Under the pieces are notes generated by a model. That model was not told the DNA's origin. It made no database searches and worked only from the letters and a program-made list of their open reading frames with translations. Shown one piece after another: positions 8,653 through 17,873 of a DNA stretch of 64,000 bases. Positions within the stretch are counted from its first letter, which is position 1; each line of letters starts with the position of its first letter. The position numbers and the translations under genes were made by a program. The DNA is from Burkholderiales bacterium (GTDB taxonomy: Bacteria > Pseudomonadota > Gammaproteobacteria > Burkholderiales > Burkholderiaceae): assembly GCA_026225235.1 (NCBI GenBank), contig JAMFSK010000200.1:62001-126000 (forward strand). The letters are read 5' to 3'.

Positions 8653-10962
8653 ATGAAATACACACGACTAGGTGCTTCCATCAGCGCGTCCGCGTTCCTG
8701 GCGTTCCCACTTGCGTTGTATGCCCAGCAGACCCCTTCTGCGTCTTCGGGAGCTGAAGTCCCCGTCGGCCAGGACGCGACCCAGCCACGCGACCCCGGCG
8801 ACAAGACTCAGGCCCCTCAGAAAGCCAAGCTCCGCGATGTTGTCGTGACCGCGGAGCGCAGCGAGCAATCCGCGCAGGATGTCGGCGCATCGATTTCGGT
8901 TCTGGGCGGCGACAGCCTCAAGGAACTCGACATCAACAATGTGAACGATATCCAGCACGCCACACCCAGCGTCGAAGTCGAGCCGGCTTTCGGCGGCGGC
9001 CAACCGCAGTTCCGCATTCGAGGTGTGGGTTTTATCGATTACACCTCGAACAACGCCTCCACCGTCGGCATCAACATCGACGACGTGGCCTACGCGCTGC
9101 CGATCCAGACCCAAGGCCAGATTTTTGATATCGACCGGGTCGAGGTACTCCGAGGACCGCAAGGGACGCTCTATGGGCGCAACACCACGGGGGGCACCAT
9201 CAACTTCATCACCAACCAACCCACGCGCGACTTCGAGGCAGGCATTTCCGCGGAATACGGTTCGCACAACCTGTTTAACACTGACGGTTACATATCCGGC
9301 CCGATCAGCGATACCGTGCGAGGTCGTTTCGCCTTCACCACTTCAGATTTCGGCGCCTGGCAAACCAACCGCGACACCGGCCAGTCCCTGGGCAACAACG
9401 ATAAGGCGGCCCTGCGCGGGCAACTGGATTGGGATCTCACGCCCGACTTCAAGCTGCATCTGAGCGCCCATGGCGGTTACGACAAATCCGACGACGAAGG
9501 CCTGTACCTCTTCCAACCGTACACGTCGGCCAAGACCGGCCAGGTCATTCCCGCCGATACCAATCACTCGCTGACGGCCTGGAATCTGAACCCCGCGTTT
9601 GCACGGGTGACGGGATTGTCAGCGGACGCTAAGCCAGGACGCGACAACGACAACGCGGGCGTGGATATCACCGCGACCTGGAATCTCGGTCTGGTGCAAC
9701 TCACCAGCATCACGGCGTACAACTACCTTCATCGACGCGAATATCAGGATTGGGATGCCACGTCGTATCACGATTCGGACGAATACTTCGACGACACGGT
9801 CAACGAGTTCACCCAGGAGCTCCGTGTCAGTTCCAACACTGCCTCGCGGCTTCGCTGGGTGGCGGGAGCCTTCTACTCTCACGACAATCTCGATGAGAAG
9901 TTCTATTCCGACTTCAGCGATCGACTCGGCTTTATCGCGCTCACGAAGTACAGTCAGGAAGTCAACACCCTCGGCGTATTCGGTCAGGCAACCTACGACA
10001 TCACGAGCCGTCTGCGTGGCATCGTCGGGATTCGCCAGGAGCATGAGAGCCGCGATCTGAACGACTTCGAATCCGGCACCCTGAGTCCGGGCTTCACGCC
10101 GTTCGCAGGCTTCACAGCCGGCGCCGCCAATCAGTCTCTGACTTCGAACGGTACATCGGGCAAGCTCGGACTGGAATTCGACCTCACCCCCGCCACCCTG
10201 CTCTACGCGACCATCAGCCGGGGCTACAAGTCCGGCGGCTTTACCGCTCACAACACGGCGAACTCCAACGCGCTTGCCCCGTTCAAACCTGAATCGCTGA
10301 CGGCCTATGAAATCGGCTTCAAGAGCGACCTCACCGATACGCTGCGATTCAACACCTCGGCATTCCACTACGACTATCGCGATCAGCAAGTACTCTCGGC
10401 AGTCTTCGACTCGACCTCACAGTCCTTGATCGGCACCTTCGTCAACGCCCCGAAATCGCGGATTGACGGCTTTGAGAGCGAGCTCGAGTGGCAGCCCATC
10501 GACGGGCTCGATATCACTCAGTATGTCGGCTACAAGGAAGGCAAGTACAACGCGCCCTTCGTCACCTACAACACCCAGGCATCGGTGGCCGCCGGCGCCA
10601 ACGTCTACTCCGACTATAACGGCACCGCGCTGAGCTTTCCTCGTTTGAGTTATGGCGGCCAGATCGCCTATAGCTTCCTCGCGCACGGTTACAAGGTCCG
10701 GGCAGAAACGAACTACAGCTATCGCGACACCTACTCCCAACTCCTGCTGCTCGGCCCGGGCTATACGGTCGATTCCTATTGGCTCGTCAATGCGAGCGTA
10801 TCTGTGGCGCCCCCGGGCAAGCACTGGAAGTTCACTTTCTGGGTCGACAACCTGCTCAATCGCCAATACGACCTGACGAAAAACTTCTTCTTGCCAGGGA
10901 CCAGCGTCGCTGCAGCGGGCGAACCCCGCACGCTCGGTCTGCGGGTGGCATACACGTATTGA
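8653..10962 (+). CDS. TonB-dependent outer-membrane receptor
   Basis: The 769-residue protein has a signal peptide (MKYTRLGASISASAFLAFP, cleavage likely after LYA), a TonB-box-like segment DVVVTAERSEQ near residues 60-70, a plug domain (ISVLGGDSL to VEVLRGPQGTLYGRNTTGG) and a long beta-barrel ending in an aromatic residue (AYTY). Receptors of this class bring scarce or bulky ligands across the outer membrane at the expense of TonB energy. Its neighbours are monooxygenases of organosulfur use and it has its own sigma-54 promoter, so the ligand is more likely a sulfonate or sulfate ester than a siderophore. The ligand identity is inference. Confidence 0.92.
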   Translation: MKYTRLGASISASAFLAFPLALYAQQTPSASSGAEVPVGQDATQPRDPGDKTQAPQKAKLRDVVVTAERSEQSAQDVGASISVLGGDSLKELDINNVNDIQHATPSVEVEPAFGGGQPQFRIRGVGFIDYTSNNASTVGINIDDVAYALPIQTQGQIFDIDRVEVLRGPQGTLYGRNTTGGTINFITNQPTRDFEAGISAEYGSHNLFNTDGYISGPISDTVRGRFAFTTSDFGAWQTNRDTGQSLGNNDKAALRGQLDWDLTPDFKLHLSAHGGYDKSDDEGLYLFQPYTSAKTGQVIPADTNHSLTAWNLNPAFARVTGLSADAKPGRDNDNAGVDITATWNLGLVQLTSITAYNYLHRREYQDWDATSYHDSDEYFDDTVNEFTQELRVSSNTASRLRWVAGAFYSHDNLDEKFYSDFSDRLGFIALTKYSQEVNTLGVFGQATYDITSRLRGIVGIRQEHESRDLNDFESGTLSPGFTPFAGFTAGAANQSLTSNGTSGKLGLEFDLTPATLLYATISRGYKSGGFTAHNTANSNALAPFKPESLTAYEIGFKSDLTDTLRFNTSAFHYDYRDQQVLSAVFDSTSQSLIGTFVNAPKSRIDGFESELEWQPIDGLDITQYVGYKEGKYNAPFVTYNTQASVAAGANVYSDYNGTALSFPRLSYGGQIAYSFLAHGYKVRAETNYSYRDTYSQLLLLGPGYTVDSYWLVNASVSVAPPGKHWKFTFWVDNLLNRQYDLTKNFFLPGTSVAAAGEPRTLGLRVAYTY

Positions 10963-10992
10963 TCTTTGAGTGCTCACAAGGAGAGGCGTCCC

Positions 10993-12408
10993 ATGAGTTC
11001 ACGCACTGACAGACTCAAACTCAACGCGATGCTCAACGGCAGTGGCAGTCATGTAGTCGGCTGGCGGCATCCGCTCGCGCACGCAGGCGGTAACCGTGAT
11101 TTTGCCCACTATCGACAGATGGCCCAGACTGCCGAGCGCGGCAGGTTCGACGCGTTGTTCATCGCCGATGTCGTGGCCACTCAAGGCAGCCATATCGACT
11201 CGCTGAGACGGAGTGCGAAGGCAGAAACGTTCGAACCACTGACGCTGCTATCCGCTCTGGCAGCGGTCACCACGCACATCGGATTGATCGCGACGGCGAC
11301 CACGACTTACAACGAGCCGTATCACATTGCCCGCAAGTTTGCCTCGCTGGATCATTTAAGCAGTGGCCGTGCCGGATGGAATCTTGTCACCTCGGTCGTC
11401 CCCGACGAGTCATGGAACTTCGGTTTCGAACATCATCTCGATCACGCCTCACGCTATGAGCGGGCCGAAGAGTTTTACCGGGTCGTCGCGGGGCTATGGG
11501 ACAGCTGGGAAGATGACGCATTCGTCGAAGACAAGGCAAGCGGACTCTTCTTCGACCCGGACAAGCTGCATGTGCTGAACCATCGGGGCAAGCATTTCTC
11601 GGTGCGCGGTCCGCTCAATGTGGCCCGCACTCCGCAGGGCCATCCCGTGCTCGTGCAGGCCGGTTCTTCCGGAGCGGGTCGCGACCTTGCCGCACGCTAT
11701 GCGGAACTAATCTTCACCGCGCAGCACAATCTCTCCGATGCACAGGCGTTCTATCGTGACGTCAAAGACCGAATGGAAGACTATGGTCGCTCACCCGATC
11801 ATCTGAAAATCTTGCCGGGTCTGACGCCCATCGTGGGAGCAAGCGAGGCCGAGGCGCGTACCAAACTACAGGCACTTCAGGATCTGATCGACCCCGTCCT
11901 CGGCTTGCGCCTGCTGGCCGACAACGCGGGCGACTTCGACTTGTCAGCGTATCCGCTTGACGGGCCGTTGCCGGAACTGCCTGCCACCAATCGAAGCAAA
12001 AGTCGGCAGCAGCTGATCGTCGATCTCGCGCGTAAAGAAAACCTGACCATCCGCCAGCTCTATCAGCGGTTCGCCAGCGCGGGCGCAGTCACGGGCACGG
12101 CCCAAACCATCGCCGATCACATCGAAGAATGGTTTCACGGGCACGGCGCCGACGGATTCAACCTGACGTTCCCCTGGTTACCCGGCGCGCTCGATGATTT
12201 TGTCAACCTTGTGGTCCCGGAGCTGCAACGCCGCGGATTGTTCCGAACCGAGTACGAAGGACCCACTCTCAGACATCAATTGGGCTTGCCACGTCCCGCG
12301 TTCAAAAGGGCGAGCTCATCCGTGCGGGGTGACCTCATCGGCACTGCCGAAGACCCGACGGCGACGCACCGGCCACCGGCTGCACTTGAGTCGCAGGTCC
12401 AGTCATGA
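10993..12408 (+). CDS. FMNH2-dependent monooxygenase, NtaA/SnaA/DszA family
   Basis: The 471-residue protein belongs to the DszA/NtaA branch of the luciferase-like monooxygenases. Early residues read GWRHPLAH, then FDALFIADV near 50-58, and the characteristic KFASLDHLSSGRAGWNLVTS follows near 115-135. Length is typical of the family (about 450). The start is the ATG at 10993 preceded by AAGGAG; an earlier in-frame ATG lacks both homology and a ribosome site. It follows the receptor stop by 30 bp and overlaps the next gene by 4 bp. DszA-type enzymes open C-S bonds of sulfones using FMNH2 from a separate reductase. Confidence 0.88.
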   Translation: MSSRTDRLKLNAMLNGSGSHVVGWRHPLAHAGGNRDFAHYRQMAQTAERGRFDALFIADVVATQGSHIDSLRRSAKAETFEPLTLLSALAAVTTHIGLIATATTTYNEPYHIARKFASLDHLSSGRAGWNLVTSVVPDESWNFGFEHHLDHASRYERAEEFYRVVAGLWDSWEDDAFVEDKASGLFFDPDKLHVLNHRGKHFSVRGPLNVARTPQGHPVLVQAGSSGAGRDLAARYAELIFTAQHNLSDAQAFYRDVKDRMEDYGRSPDHLKILPGLTPIVGASEAEARTKLQALQDLIDPVLGLRLLADNAGDFDLSAYPLDGPLPELPATNRSKSRQQLIVDLARKENLTIRQLYQRFASAGAVTGTAQTIADHIEEWFHGHGADGFNLTFPWLPGALDDFVNLVVPELQRRGLFRTEYEGPTLRHQLGLPRPAFKRASSSVRGDLIGTAEDPTATHRPPAALESQVQS

Positions 12409-13385
12409 GTGGCCGCCTTCGGCTGGGCGTCCTGACGCGAGTCTATCGGCCCGATCGGTCGCCCGACGTGCTTCACGAGACACTGGCGCTCTTCGAAGCC
12501 GCGGAAGCACTCGGTTTCGACAGTGCATGGGTTGCTCAACACCACTTCGGCACCGAGTCAGGGCGCCTGCCCTCTCCGCTGGTCCTGCTGGCCGCGGCCG
12601 CGCAGCGCACGCGCCGTATTCGCCTGGGCACGGGGGTGATCGTGCTTCCGCTGGAACACCCGTTACGGCTCGCCGAAGACGCGGTGGTGCTCGACGCATT
12701 GTCGGACGGACGACTCGAACTGGGTCTCGGCGCGGGCTTCGATCCCCGGGTGTTCGAGGCATTCGGTCAGGATATCGAGCAACGGCACGCCCAGCAGGCG
12801 GCGTCGATGCGCGCGCTTCAATGCGCGCTGAGCGGCGAGCTCCTCACTGTGCAAGGGGCGACGCTGCAGCCCCCAGGCAGCGCGTTGCGCCAACGGCTCT
12901 GGCAAGCCACCAGCTACGCGCAGTCGGCCGCGGAAAATGGCAACGGATTGATCATCGCCCGCACTCGTGCGGGTCAGCTCACCGAGGCAGACCTTGCCGC
13001 GCGTTATCGGCAATCGTGGAGCCATGCACATCCGTACAGAATTGCGCTCGTGCGTGCCATCGTGCCGGGTGAAGATCCGGTGGCGGTACGGACGGCCATT
13101 GGCCCCGATATTCGACGTTATATCGAACGCATGGCGACTCTCACCGGCACAGCGACGCCGGTCGAGACCGACCTGGGTGCCGCACTGGCGCAGCTAGGTG
13201 TGTTGCATGGCACTCCCGACCAGATCGTCGAAGCCCTGCAGAACGACGCGGCGCTGCCTTACGCGACCGATCTAATTGTCCAGGTCCAGACCGAGAGCAC
13301 ATCGCTCGACGACGCCATCCGCCGTCTTGAGTACGTCGCAACGGCAGTCGCACCTGCGCTCGACGCTTCAGCCTTGCATCGTTGA
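12405..13385 (+). CDS. Luciferase-like FMN-dependent monooxygenase (paralogue A)
   Basis: The 326-residue protein has the bacterial luciferase fold: GVLTRVYR at the start, FDSAWVAQHHF near 39-49, LGTGVIVLPLEHPLRLAEDAVVLD near 75-98 and GRLELGLGAGFDP just after. The WVAQHHF segment marks it as a different branch from DszA and SsuD. ATG overlaps the upstream stop as ATGA. It is a close paralogue of the next gene (shared AQHH, RLPSPLVLLAA, RLAEDxxVLDAL). The substrate is unknown; the operon suggests an organosulfur compound. Confidence 0.82.
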   Translation: MSGRLRLGVLTRVYRPDRSPDVLHETLALFEAAEALGFDSAWVAQHHFGTESGRLPSPLVLLAAAAQRTRRIRLGTGVIVLPLEHPLRLAEDAVVLDALSDGRLELGLGAGFDPRVFEAFGQDIEQRHAQQAASMRALQCALSGELLTVQGATLQPPGSALRQRLWQATSYAQSAAENGNGLIIARTRAGQLTEADLAARYRQSWSHAHPYRIALVRAIVPGEDPVAVRTAIGPDIRRYIERMATLTGTATPVETDLGAALAQLGVLHGTPDQIVEALQNDAALPYATDLIVQVQTESTSLDDAIRRLEYVATAVAPALDASALHR

Positions 13386-13419
13386 TCTCCCCAGTGACCC
13401 GTCAATCCGGAACGCCGAC

Positions 13420-14490
13420 ATGTCCCGAACCGCCACGCCCTTGCCGCTCCGCCGCCCCTTCAAACTCGGGTTCCTGACCCATGTACACGGCAGGGGTGAC
13501 CCACGCACGGTCTATACCGAGCTAATCGAGCTATTTGTGGCCGCCGAGCAACTGGGCTACGACGGAGGCTGGGTCGCACAACATCACCTGCAAGAAGAAT
13601 TCGGCCGACTTCCCTCCCCACTCGTATTGCTTGCCGCCGTCGCCGAGCGAACGCGACATATCGAGCTCGGAACCGGTGTCATCACGCTACCGATGGAGGA
13701 TCCGCTCCGTCTCGCGGAGGACGTGGCCGTGCTCGACGCGCTCGCGCGCGGCAGACTTCAACTGGGCCTCGGCAGCGGGGGCGCCAATCTCGACGCCTTT
13801 GAGGCGTTTGGTCTCGATGTCGAACAACGTCAGACACAGTTCGCGTCCAGGCTCGACATTCTGCAGCGCGCGCTCGGCGGTCAACCGGTCCTCCGCGCAG
13901 GCAGCGCCGGATCGCTGGCGGAGTTGACGCTTCAGCCCGCCGCCTCAGGGCTCTTCAGCCGACTCTGGCACTCCCATTCGTCGATCGATGGTGCGCAATT
14001 CGCCGCTTCACAAGGCAACGGGCTCCTGCTCGGCACGGCAGTCCACGATCCTCTGACCGTCCAGCGACCGCTGGCCGAGGCCTATCTCGACGCCTGGCAG
14101 GCCGCTCCTGCCCGACCTGCGCATGGACCCCGCCTCGGCATCGTGCGGGCCGTGTTCCCGGCTCGCGACAAGCAGACATCGCTCGCCGAAATCGCCCCCG
14201 ACGTCTTGCGACACGCCGACTGGCTCGCGCGAACGGGCCATGGCGACGCTCGCACCTTGACTCCCGCGCAAATCGTCCAACTGCTGAATGTTCACCATGG
14301 TCACCCCGATGAGATCATCGAGACCCTCCTCGCCGATCCGGCATTGCTCGGATTCGCCGACTACTTTATTCCGGTGGTGCAGTCCGAGCGTTCAACGCTC
14401 GACCAGACCTTGCGCCGAATGAGGGTCGTCGCAGAAGTCATCGCACCGGCGCTTGGCTGGCAAGCGGCGACCTCCCCGGCCCTCGCGTGA
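13420..14490 (+). CDS. Luciferase-like FMN-dependent monooxygenase (paralogue B)
   Basis: The 356-residue protein is strongly similar along its length to the preceding gene product: LGFLTHVHGRG, YDGGWVAQHHLQEEFGRLPSP, LGTGVITLPMEDPLRLAEDVAVLDAL and a C-terminal VVQSERSTLDQTLRRM that matches QVQTESTSLDDAIRRL of paralogue A. The pair therefore arose by tandem duplication or works as an alpha/beta heterodimer like luciferase. The ATG at 13420 was chosen because homology begins there; the open frame extends upstream into the previous gene. It is 34 bp after the previous stop and overlaps the next gene by 4 bp. Confidence 0.82.
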   Translation: MSRTATPLPLRRPFKLGFLTHVHGRGDPRTVYTELIELFVAAEQLGYDGGWVAQHHLQEEFGRLPSPLVLLAAVAERTRHIELGTGVITLPMEDPLRLAEDVAVLDALARGRLQLGLGSGGANLDAFEAFGLDVEQRQTQFASRLDILQRALGGQPVLRAGSAGSLAELTLQPAASGLFSRLWHSHSSIDGAQFAASQGNGLLLGTAVHDPLTVQRPLAEAYLDAWQAAPARPAHGPRLGIVRAVFPARDKQTSLAEIAPDVLRHADWLARTGHGDARTLTPAQIVQLLNVHHGHPDEIIETLLADPALLGFADYFIPVVQSERSTLDQTLRRMRVVAEVIAPALGWQAATSPALA

Positions 14491-15260
14491 ACTGTCAGAC
14501 GAAGGTCAGGCCGCCCCGGCAGATCTTGCGTCTGGGCTTCACGAACGAGTCGGCAATCGCTCGCCATCGGGGCGTGCGCGAGTGGATGACGTTGGCAAGC
14601 GCCGCGTTGGACGCAGGCTTCGATACCTTGTGGATCCCGAGCGATCCGGACGATCCGGATCCCTGGATGGTGGCCGCCACCCTGCTCACGGATCTGTCGG
14701 ACGTGTCGCAGCTGGGCCTGATGGTGTCACTGCGCGCCAGCACGATCCTGCCCGTCGCGGCCGCTCATCTCGCTCAAAGCCTCCAGTCGCTAAGTGGTGG
14801 ACGGGTCTCCTTGCAGATGACCTCCGATCACCCTTTCGACGACCGCCACGACCACCTGAATCTGGATCAACGGCTAGCTCGACGCGCCGAGTTTCTCGCC
14901 ATTTTCGATGCGCTCTGGCGCGATCCCGCTCCGCTGCACTACCGTGGCACCTATTTCCAGGTCGAGAACGGACAACTGCCCGATCTGAACGCGCGGCAGC
15001 CTGCCTTCTTTTGGGAGGCAGGTACCGAGCCATCGTGCCCCGACGGTGCGCATCCTTGCGCGGGATTGCTGGAGCCATTCGATCCTGGCGAGTTTGCCCG
15101 GCAAACCATTGAACACGCCTATCAGGTTCTCGGAGAGCCGATGCCGCATTCCCCATCCCTCTTCTATGCTGCGCGCGTTTCGCGCGGCATAGCGCTTGCC
15201 CCGCCAGCCGGCTCCACCGAGGGCAGGTCCCATCCCGATACCGGGGAGTCGCAAGCATGA
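14487..15260 (+). CDS. Short luciferase-like protein
   Basis: GTG at 14487 overlaps the upstream stop (GTGA). The 257-residue product has the luciferase-like start LRLGFTNESAI, AGFDTLWIPSDPDDPDPWMVAATLL, then LQSLSGGRVSLQM and RAEFLAIFDALWRDP. It ends at about two thirds of the usual length (330-370), so the C-terminal barrel strands and helices of a full monooxygenase are missing. The reading frame is clean and translationally coupled on both sides, so this is not a decaying frameshift. It could be a non-catalytic subunit paired with a neighbouring monooxygenase, as in luciferase-type heterodimers, or a degenerate enzyme. Confidence 0.7.
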   Translation: MNCQTKVRPPRQILRLGFTNESAIARHRGVREWMTLASAALDAGFDTLWIPSDPDDPDPWMVAATLLTDLSDVSQLGLMVSLRASTILPVAAAHLAQSLQSLSGGRVSLQMTSDHPFDDRHDHLNLDQRLARRAEFLAIFDALWRDPAPLHYRGTYFQVENGQLPDLNARQPAFFWEAGTEPSCPDGAHPCAGLLEPFDPGEFARQTIEHAYQVLGEPMPHSPSLFYAARVSRGIALAPPAGSTEGRSHPDTGESQA

Positions 15261-16363
15261 TCGAGTTCGACTGGTTTCTTCCCACCAATGGCGATGGCCC
15301 CCACCTGGCGAACAGCGGCCTGCCTCGTCCTGCTGCCTTCATGCAGGACTTCCGGCCGGCTACGCCCGCCTACCTGCGGCGCGTCGCCGAGACTGCCGAG
15401 TCATCGGGATTTGACGGCTTGCTTGTCCCCACCGCCGCCGGCTTCGAAGATCCATGGCTGGTCAGTGCGATGCTCGCGAACGCCACGACTCGGATCCAGT
15501 TTCTGGTGACTTTCAGACCCGGGCTCGAGCAGCCAAGCTACCTCGCGCAAAAGGCCGTGACCCTCCAGCAGATCTGCAACAACCGGCTGAAGCTTTTTGC
15601 CGCGACCGGCTCCAGCGCCCACGAGCAACGGGCACTAGGCGACTTTCTCGCGCATGACGATCGCTATCGCCGCACAGCTGAGTGCCTCCGCTTGTTGCGC
15701 CAACTCTGGGCCGGCGGAGAATATGCTTTCTCGGGCCGCCACTACTCATTGAGTCCGTACCACCGCGGCTATCCGCTCGATACCCCGCCGCCGCTGTATG
15801 TCGGCGGCGCGTCGACGCTTGCCGAGCAGGTCGCATCGAGCCAGGCCGATACCTATTTGCTGTGGGCGGAGCCGCCCGGCATGGTCCGCGAGCGGGTCAA
15901 TCGGCTGCGTACTTTGGCCCGCGTATTCGGGCGATCGATCCATTTTGGGCTGCGCGTCCATATCATCGCCCGCGAGACCGAGCATGCCGCATGGGAACGT
16001 GCCGATGAGTTGCTCAGCGAAATCCAGGGGCAGGCGATCTCCGACGCGCAACGGCATATCGCCACCTACGAGTCGGTCGGACAACAACGGCAAACAAGCC
16101 TGAACTCGGGCGAACTGCGCGGCCTTCGCGAACTCGAAGTGTCTCCGAATCTCTGGGCCGGTGTGGGTTTGATTCGCGGCGGCGCCGGCACCGCGCTGGT
16201 CGGCAGCTACGACCAGGTCGCCGCGCGCATTCACGAATACCACGTGCTCGGTGTCGATGCGTTCCTGCTGTCGTCATACCCGCACCTGGAAGAATCGATC
16301 CGTGTGGGAGAGCATGTGCTTTCTCGCGTGCGAGCCATCAAACGGCGGGCGGCTGCGCACTGA
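15257..16363 (+). CDS. ssuD: Alkanesulfonate monooxygenase, SsuD family
   Basis: The 368-residue protein matches SsuD over its whole length: FDWFLPTNGDG, LPTxxGFEDPW in the position of the SsuD GRSCEDSW loop (the SsuD Cys54 is Phe here), FGLRVHIIARET (the Arg-x-His pair of SsuD Arg226/His228), SPNLWAGVGLIRGGAGTALVG (Arg297 region) and SSYPHLEESIRVGEH (Tyr331 region). These are the active-site elements of the E. coli enzyme as I recall them, so catalysis looks intact. SsuD releases sulfite and an aldehyde from alkanesulfonates using FMNH2 and oxygen. It is the fifth consecutive luciferase-family gene and the last of its operon. Confidence 0.85.
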   Translation: MIEFDWFLPTNGDGPHLANSGLPRPAAFMQDFRPATPAYLRRVAETAESSGFDGLLVPTAAGFEDPWLVSAMLANATTRIQFLVTFRPGLEQPSYLAQKAVTLQQICNNRLKLFAATGSSAHEQRALGDFLAHDDRYRRTAECLRLLRQLWAGGEYAFSGRHYSLSPYHRGYPLDTPPPLYVGGASTLAEQVASSQADTYLLWAEPPGMVRERVNRLRTLARVFGRSIHFGLRVHIIARETEHAAWERADELLSEIQGQAISDAQRHIATYESVGQQRQTSLNSGELRGLRELEVSPNLWAGVGLIRGGAGTALVGSYDQVAARIHEYHVLGVDAFLLSSYPHLEESIRVGEHVLSRVRAIKRRAAAH

Positions 16364-16399
16364 GCGCCTCAGATTACCACCCCAGCCCGGACGTCGCTG

Positions 16400-17533
16400 T
16401 CATTGCTCGCCGAGATCGTCGAGCGCGGCTTCGGCGCGACCTTCCTGAAGCAGCCCGTGGCGTGCCAGCAAGGTCCGGACCGTATTGCGCGTGATACCCA
16501 GGAGTGCCGCCGTGCGGACCTGACTAAAACGACAGTAGGCATAGGCCTCGCACACGACGAGCTGCTCGACATCACGCAAGAGGCTCTCCCCGGGCGAGCG
16601 AAATAGACGTAGCACTCCCTCCTTGATCTCGTCCTGCGGCAGACCCTTGTCGTCATGCGCAGGCTGCATGTAGCCGGCAAGCGCTTCTGAAAACTTCAGA
16701 TGTTCCGGACGAATCAGATTGCCGTTCGACACCAACAACGCCAGATGGATGACGTTCTCGAGCTCGCGAATATTGCCGGGCCAGGGATAGGCCTGAAGCG
16801 CCTGTACCGCCGCCTCGGACAACATTGGCTGGGCCCGCTTGAGCTGTGCGCAATAGCGGCCGCGAAAGTGCTCCGCGAGCAGTAGCACATCCTGAGGTCG
16901 CTCTCGCAAGGGTGGCAGCCGCACACTGGCAAGATTGATCCGATAGAACAAGTCCATCCGGAAATTGCCTGCCAGGACGGCCTGTTCGAGATCGACATTG
17001 GTCGCCGCCACGACGCGCACGTCGACGGGCTTGGCGCGATTCGCACCGACACGCGTCACCTCACCCTCCTGCAACACGCGTAACAGTTTCGCTTGCAAGG
17101 CTGGCGCGAGATCGCCGATCTCATCGAGAAACAGCGTACCGCCGTGGGCCTCCTCAAAGTAACCCGCCCGACGCAAATTCGCCCCGGTAAACGAGCCCGC
17201 TTCGTGACCGAACAACTCGCTCTCGGCCAGTTGCGGATTGATGGCCCCGCAGTTCACCGCGATAAACGCACCGGTGCGTCCACTCACATGGTGAATATGA
17301 CGCGCCGCCAGCTCCTTGCCGGTGCCCGTTTCGCCAAGAATCAGGACGGGTGCGTTGCTCGGCCCCACCTGTTCGATGAAACGCAGGATCGCAAGCGATT
17401 TCGGATCGGCGAACACCAGCGCTTTGGCGCGGATCGACAGAGCTCGATTCTCGCTGTCCGGAAGCGATATCAATTGCGGAGGTTCGGAGTGGCTGCTCAT
17501 GATCGAAACGCCAGCGAGGAGATGGCCAGACAT
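16400..17533 (-). CDS. Sigma-54-dependent activator without sensor domain (SfnR-like), copy 1
   Basis: The protein (377 residues from ATG 17533; ATG 17500 would give 366) is an AAA+ sigma-54 activator: Walker A GETGTGKE at 67-74, sigma-54 contact loop GSFTGA at 113-118 (consensus GAFTGA), Walker [12 protein letters not shown], and [13 protein letters not shown] Fis-type helix-turn-helix closes the protein (QVRTAALLGITRNTVRTLL). Only about 40-50 residues precede the AAA+ domain, so there is no receiver, GAF or PAS domain, as in SfnR. It lies tail-to-tail with the ssuD operon and probably acts on the sigma-54 promoters of this window. Neither start has a good ribosome site. Confidence 0.85.
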   Translation of the reverse strand: MSGHLLAGVSIMSSHSEPPQLISLPDSENRALSIRAKALVFADPKSLAILRFIEQVGPSNAPVLILGETGTGKELAARHIHHVSGRTGAFIAVNCGAINPQLAESELFGHEAGSFTGANLRRAGYFEEAHGGTLFLDEIGDLAPALQAKLLRVLQEGEVTRVGANRAKPVDVRVVAATNVDLEQAVLAGNFRMDLFYRINLASVRLPPLRERPQDVLLLAEHFRGRYCAQLKRAQPMLSEAAVQALQAYPWPGNIRELENVIHLALLVSNGNLIRPEHLKFSEALAGYMQPAHDDKGLPQDEIKEGVLRLFRSPGESLLRDVEQLVVCEAYAYCRFSQVRTAALLGITRNTVRTLLARHGLLQEGRAEAALDDLGEQ

Positions 17534-17873
17534 ATGCCGGAGGGGAGGGACTTGAGCATAATCAAATCACCCGGTGACTCCGAACGAAGAAATCCTGTAA
17601 AGCTTTCCCCAGCGCCATCGATAGCGATCCCACGCCTGGGCACATCGCTTCCATGAAACGGACGTACTCTCGAACACGTCTGCCCGGCTTCTCGCCCTCC
17701 CCTTGCGCGTTTCCATTTTCCACAAAGACGGATATCGATTCTCCAAATCAATATTGGAGTTCTCCCCCACAGGATTTTTATACTTGGCACTCTAGGTTTT
17801 CGAGTGCCAGCGGCATCACCGTGGCACCGCGAACCTCGATCCCCTACTGCATCCTTGTCAACGGAACACTGCA
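17534..17873. promoter_or_regulatory. Divergent regulatory region upstream of groES
   Basis: This 340-bp non-coding region lies between the minus-strand activator gene and groES. It contains an inverted repeat CTCCAA-N7-TTGGAG at 17741-17759, a candidate -10 element TATACT at 17780-17785 reading towards groES, and a CIRCE-like operator directly behind it. No convincing -35 element at 17-bp spacing is visible (TTGGAG is 20 bp away). No -24/-12 site was seen for the activator gene. Confidence 0.6.
17785..17811 (+). promoter_or_regulatory. CIRCE-like operator (HrcA site) in front of groES
   Basis: TTGGCACTC-TAGGTTTTC-GAGTGCCAG is an inverted repeat with the exact 9-9-9 architecture of CIRCE (consensus TTAGCACTC-N9-GAGTGCTAA). 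Both arms are changed symmetrically from AGCACTC to GGCACTC, so the dyad is kept. It directly follows the -10 candidate and ends 62 bp before the groES start, where HrcA would block transcription. The hrcA gene is not in the window. Confidence 0.85.

Noticed and set aside
9619-10389. Minus-strand open frame of 256 codons within the first TonB receptor gene
   Set aside because: Antisense shadow of a receptor with intact plug and barrel.
12194-13072. Plus-strand 292-codon frame overlapping two monooxygenase genes
   Set aside because: Out-of-frame shadow; the translation is Arg/Ser/Gly-rich and without similarity, while both overlapping genes have clear luciferase-family motifs.
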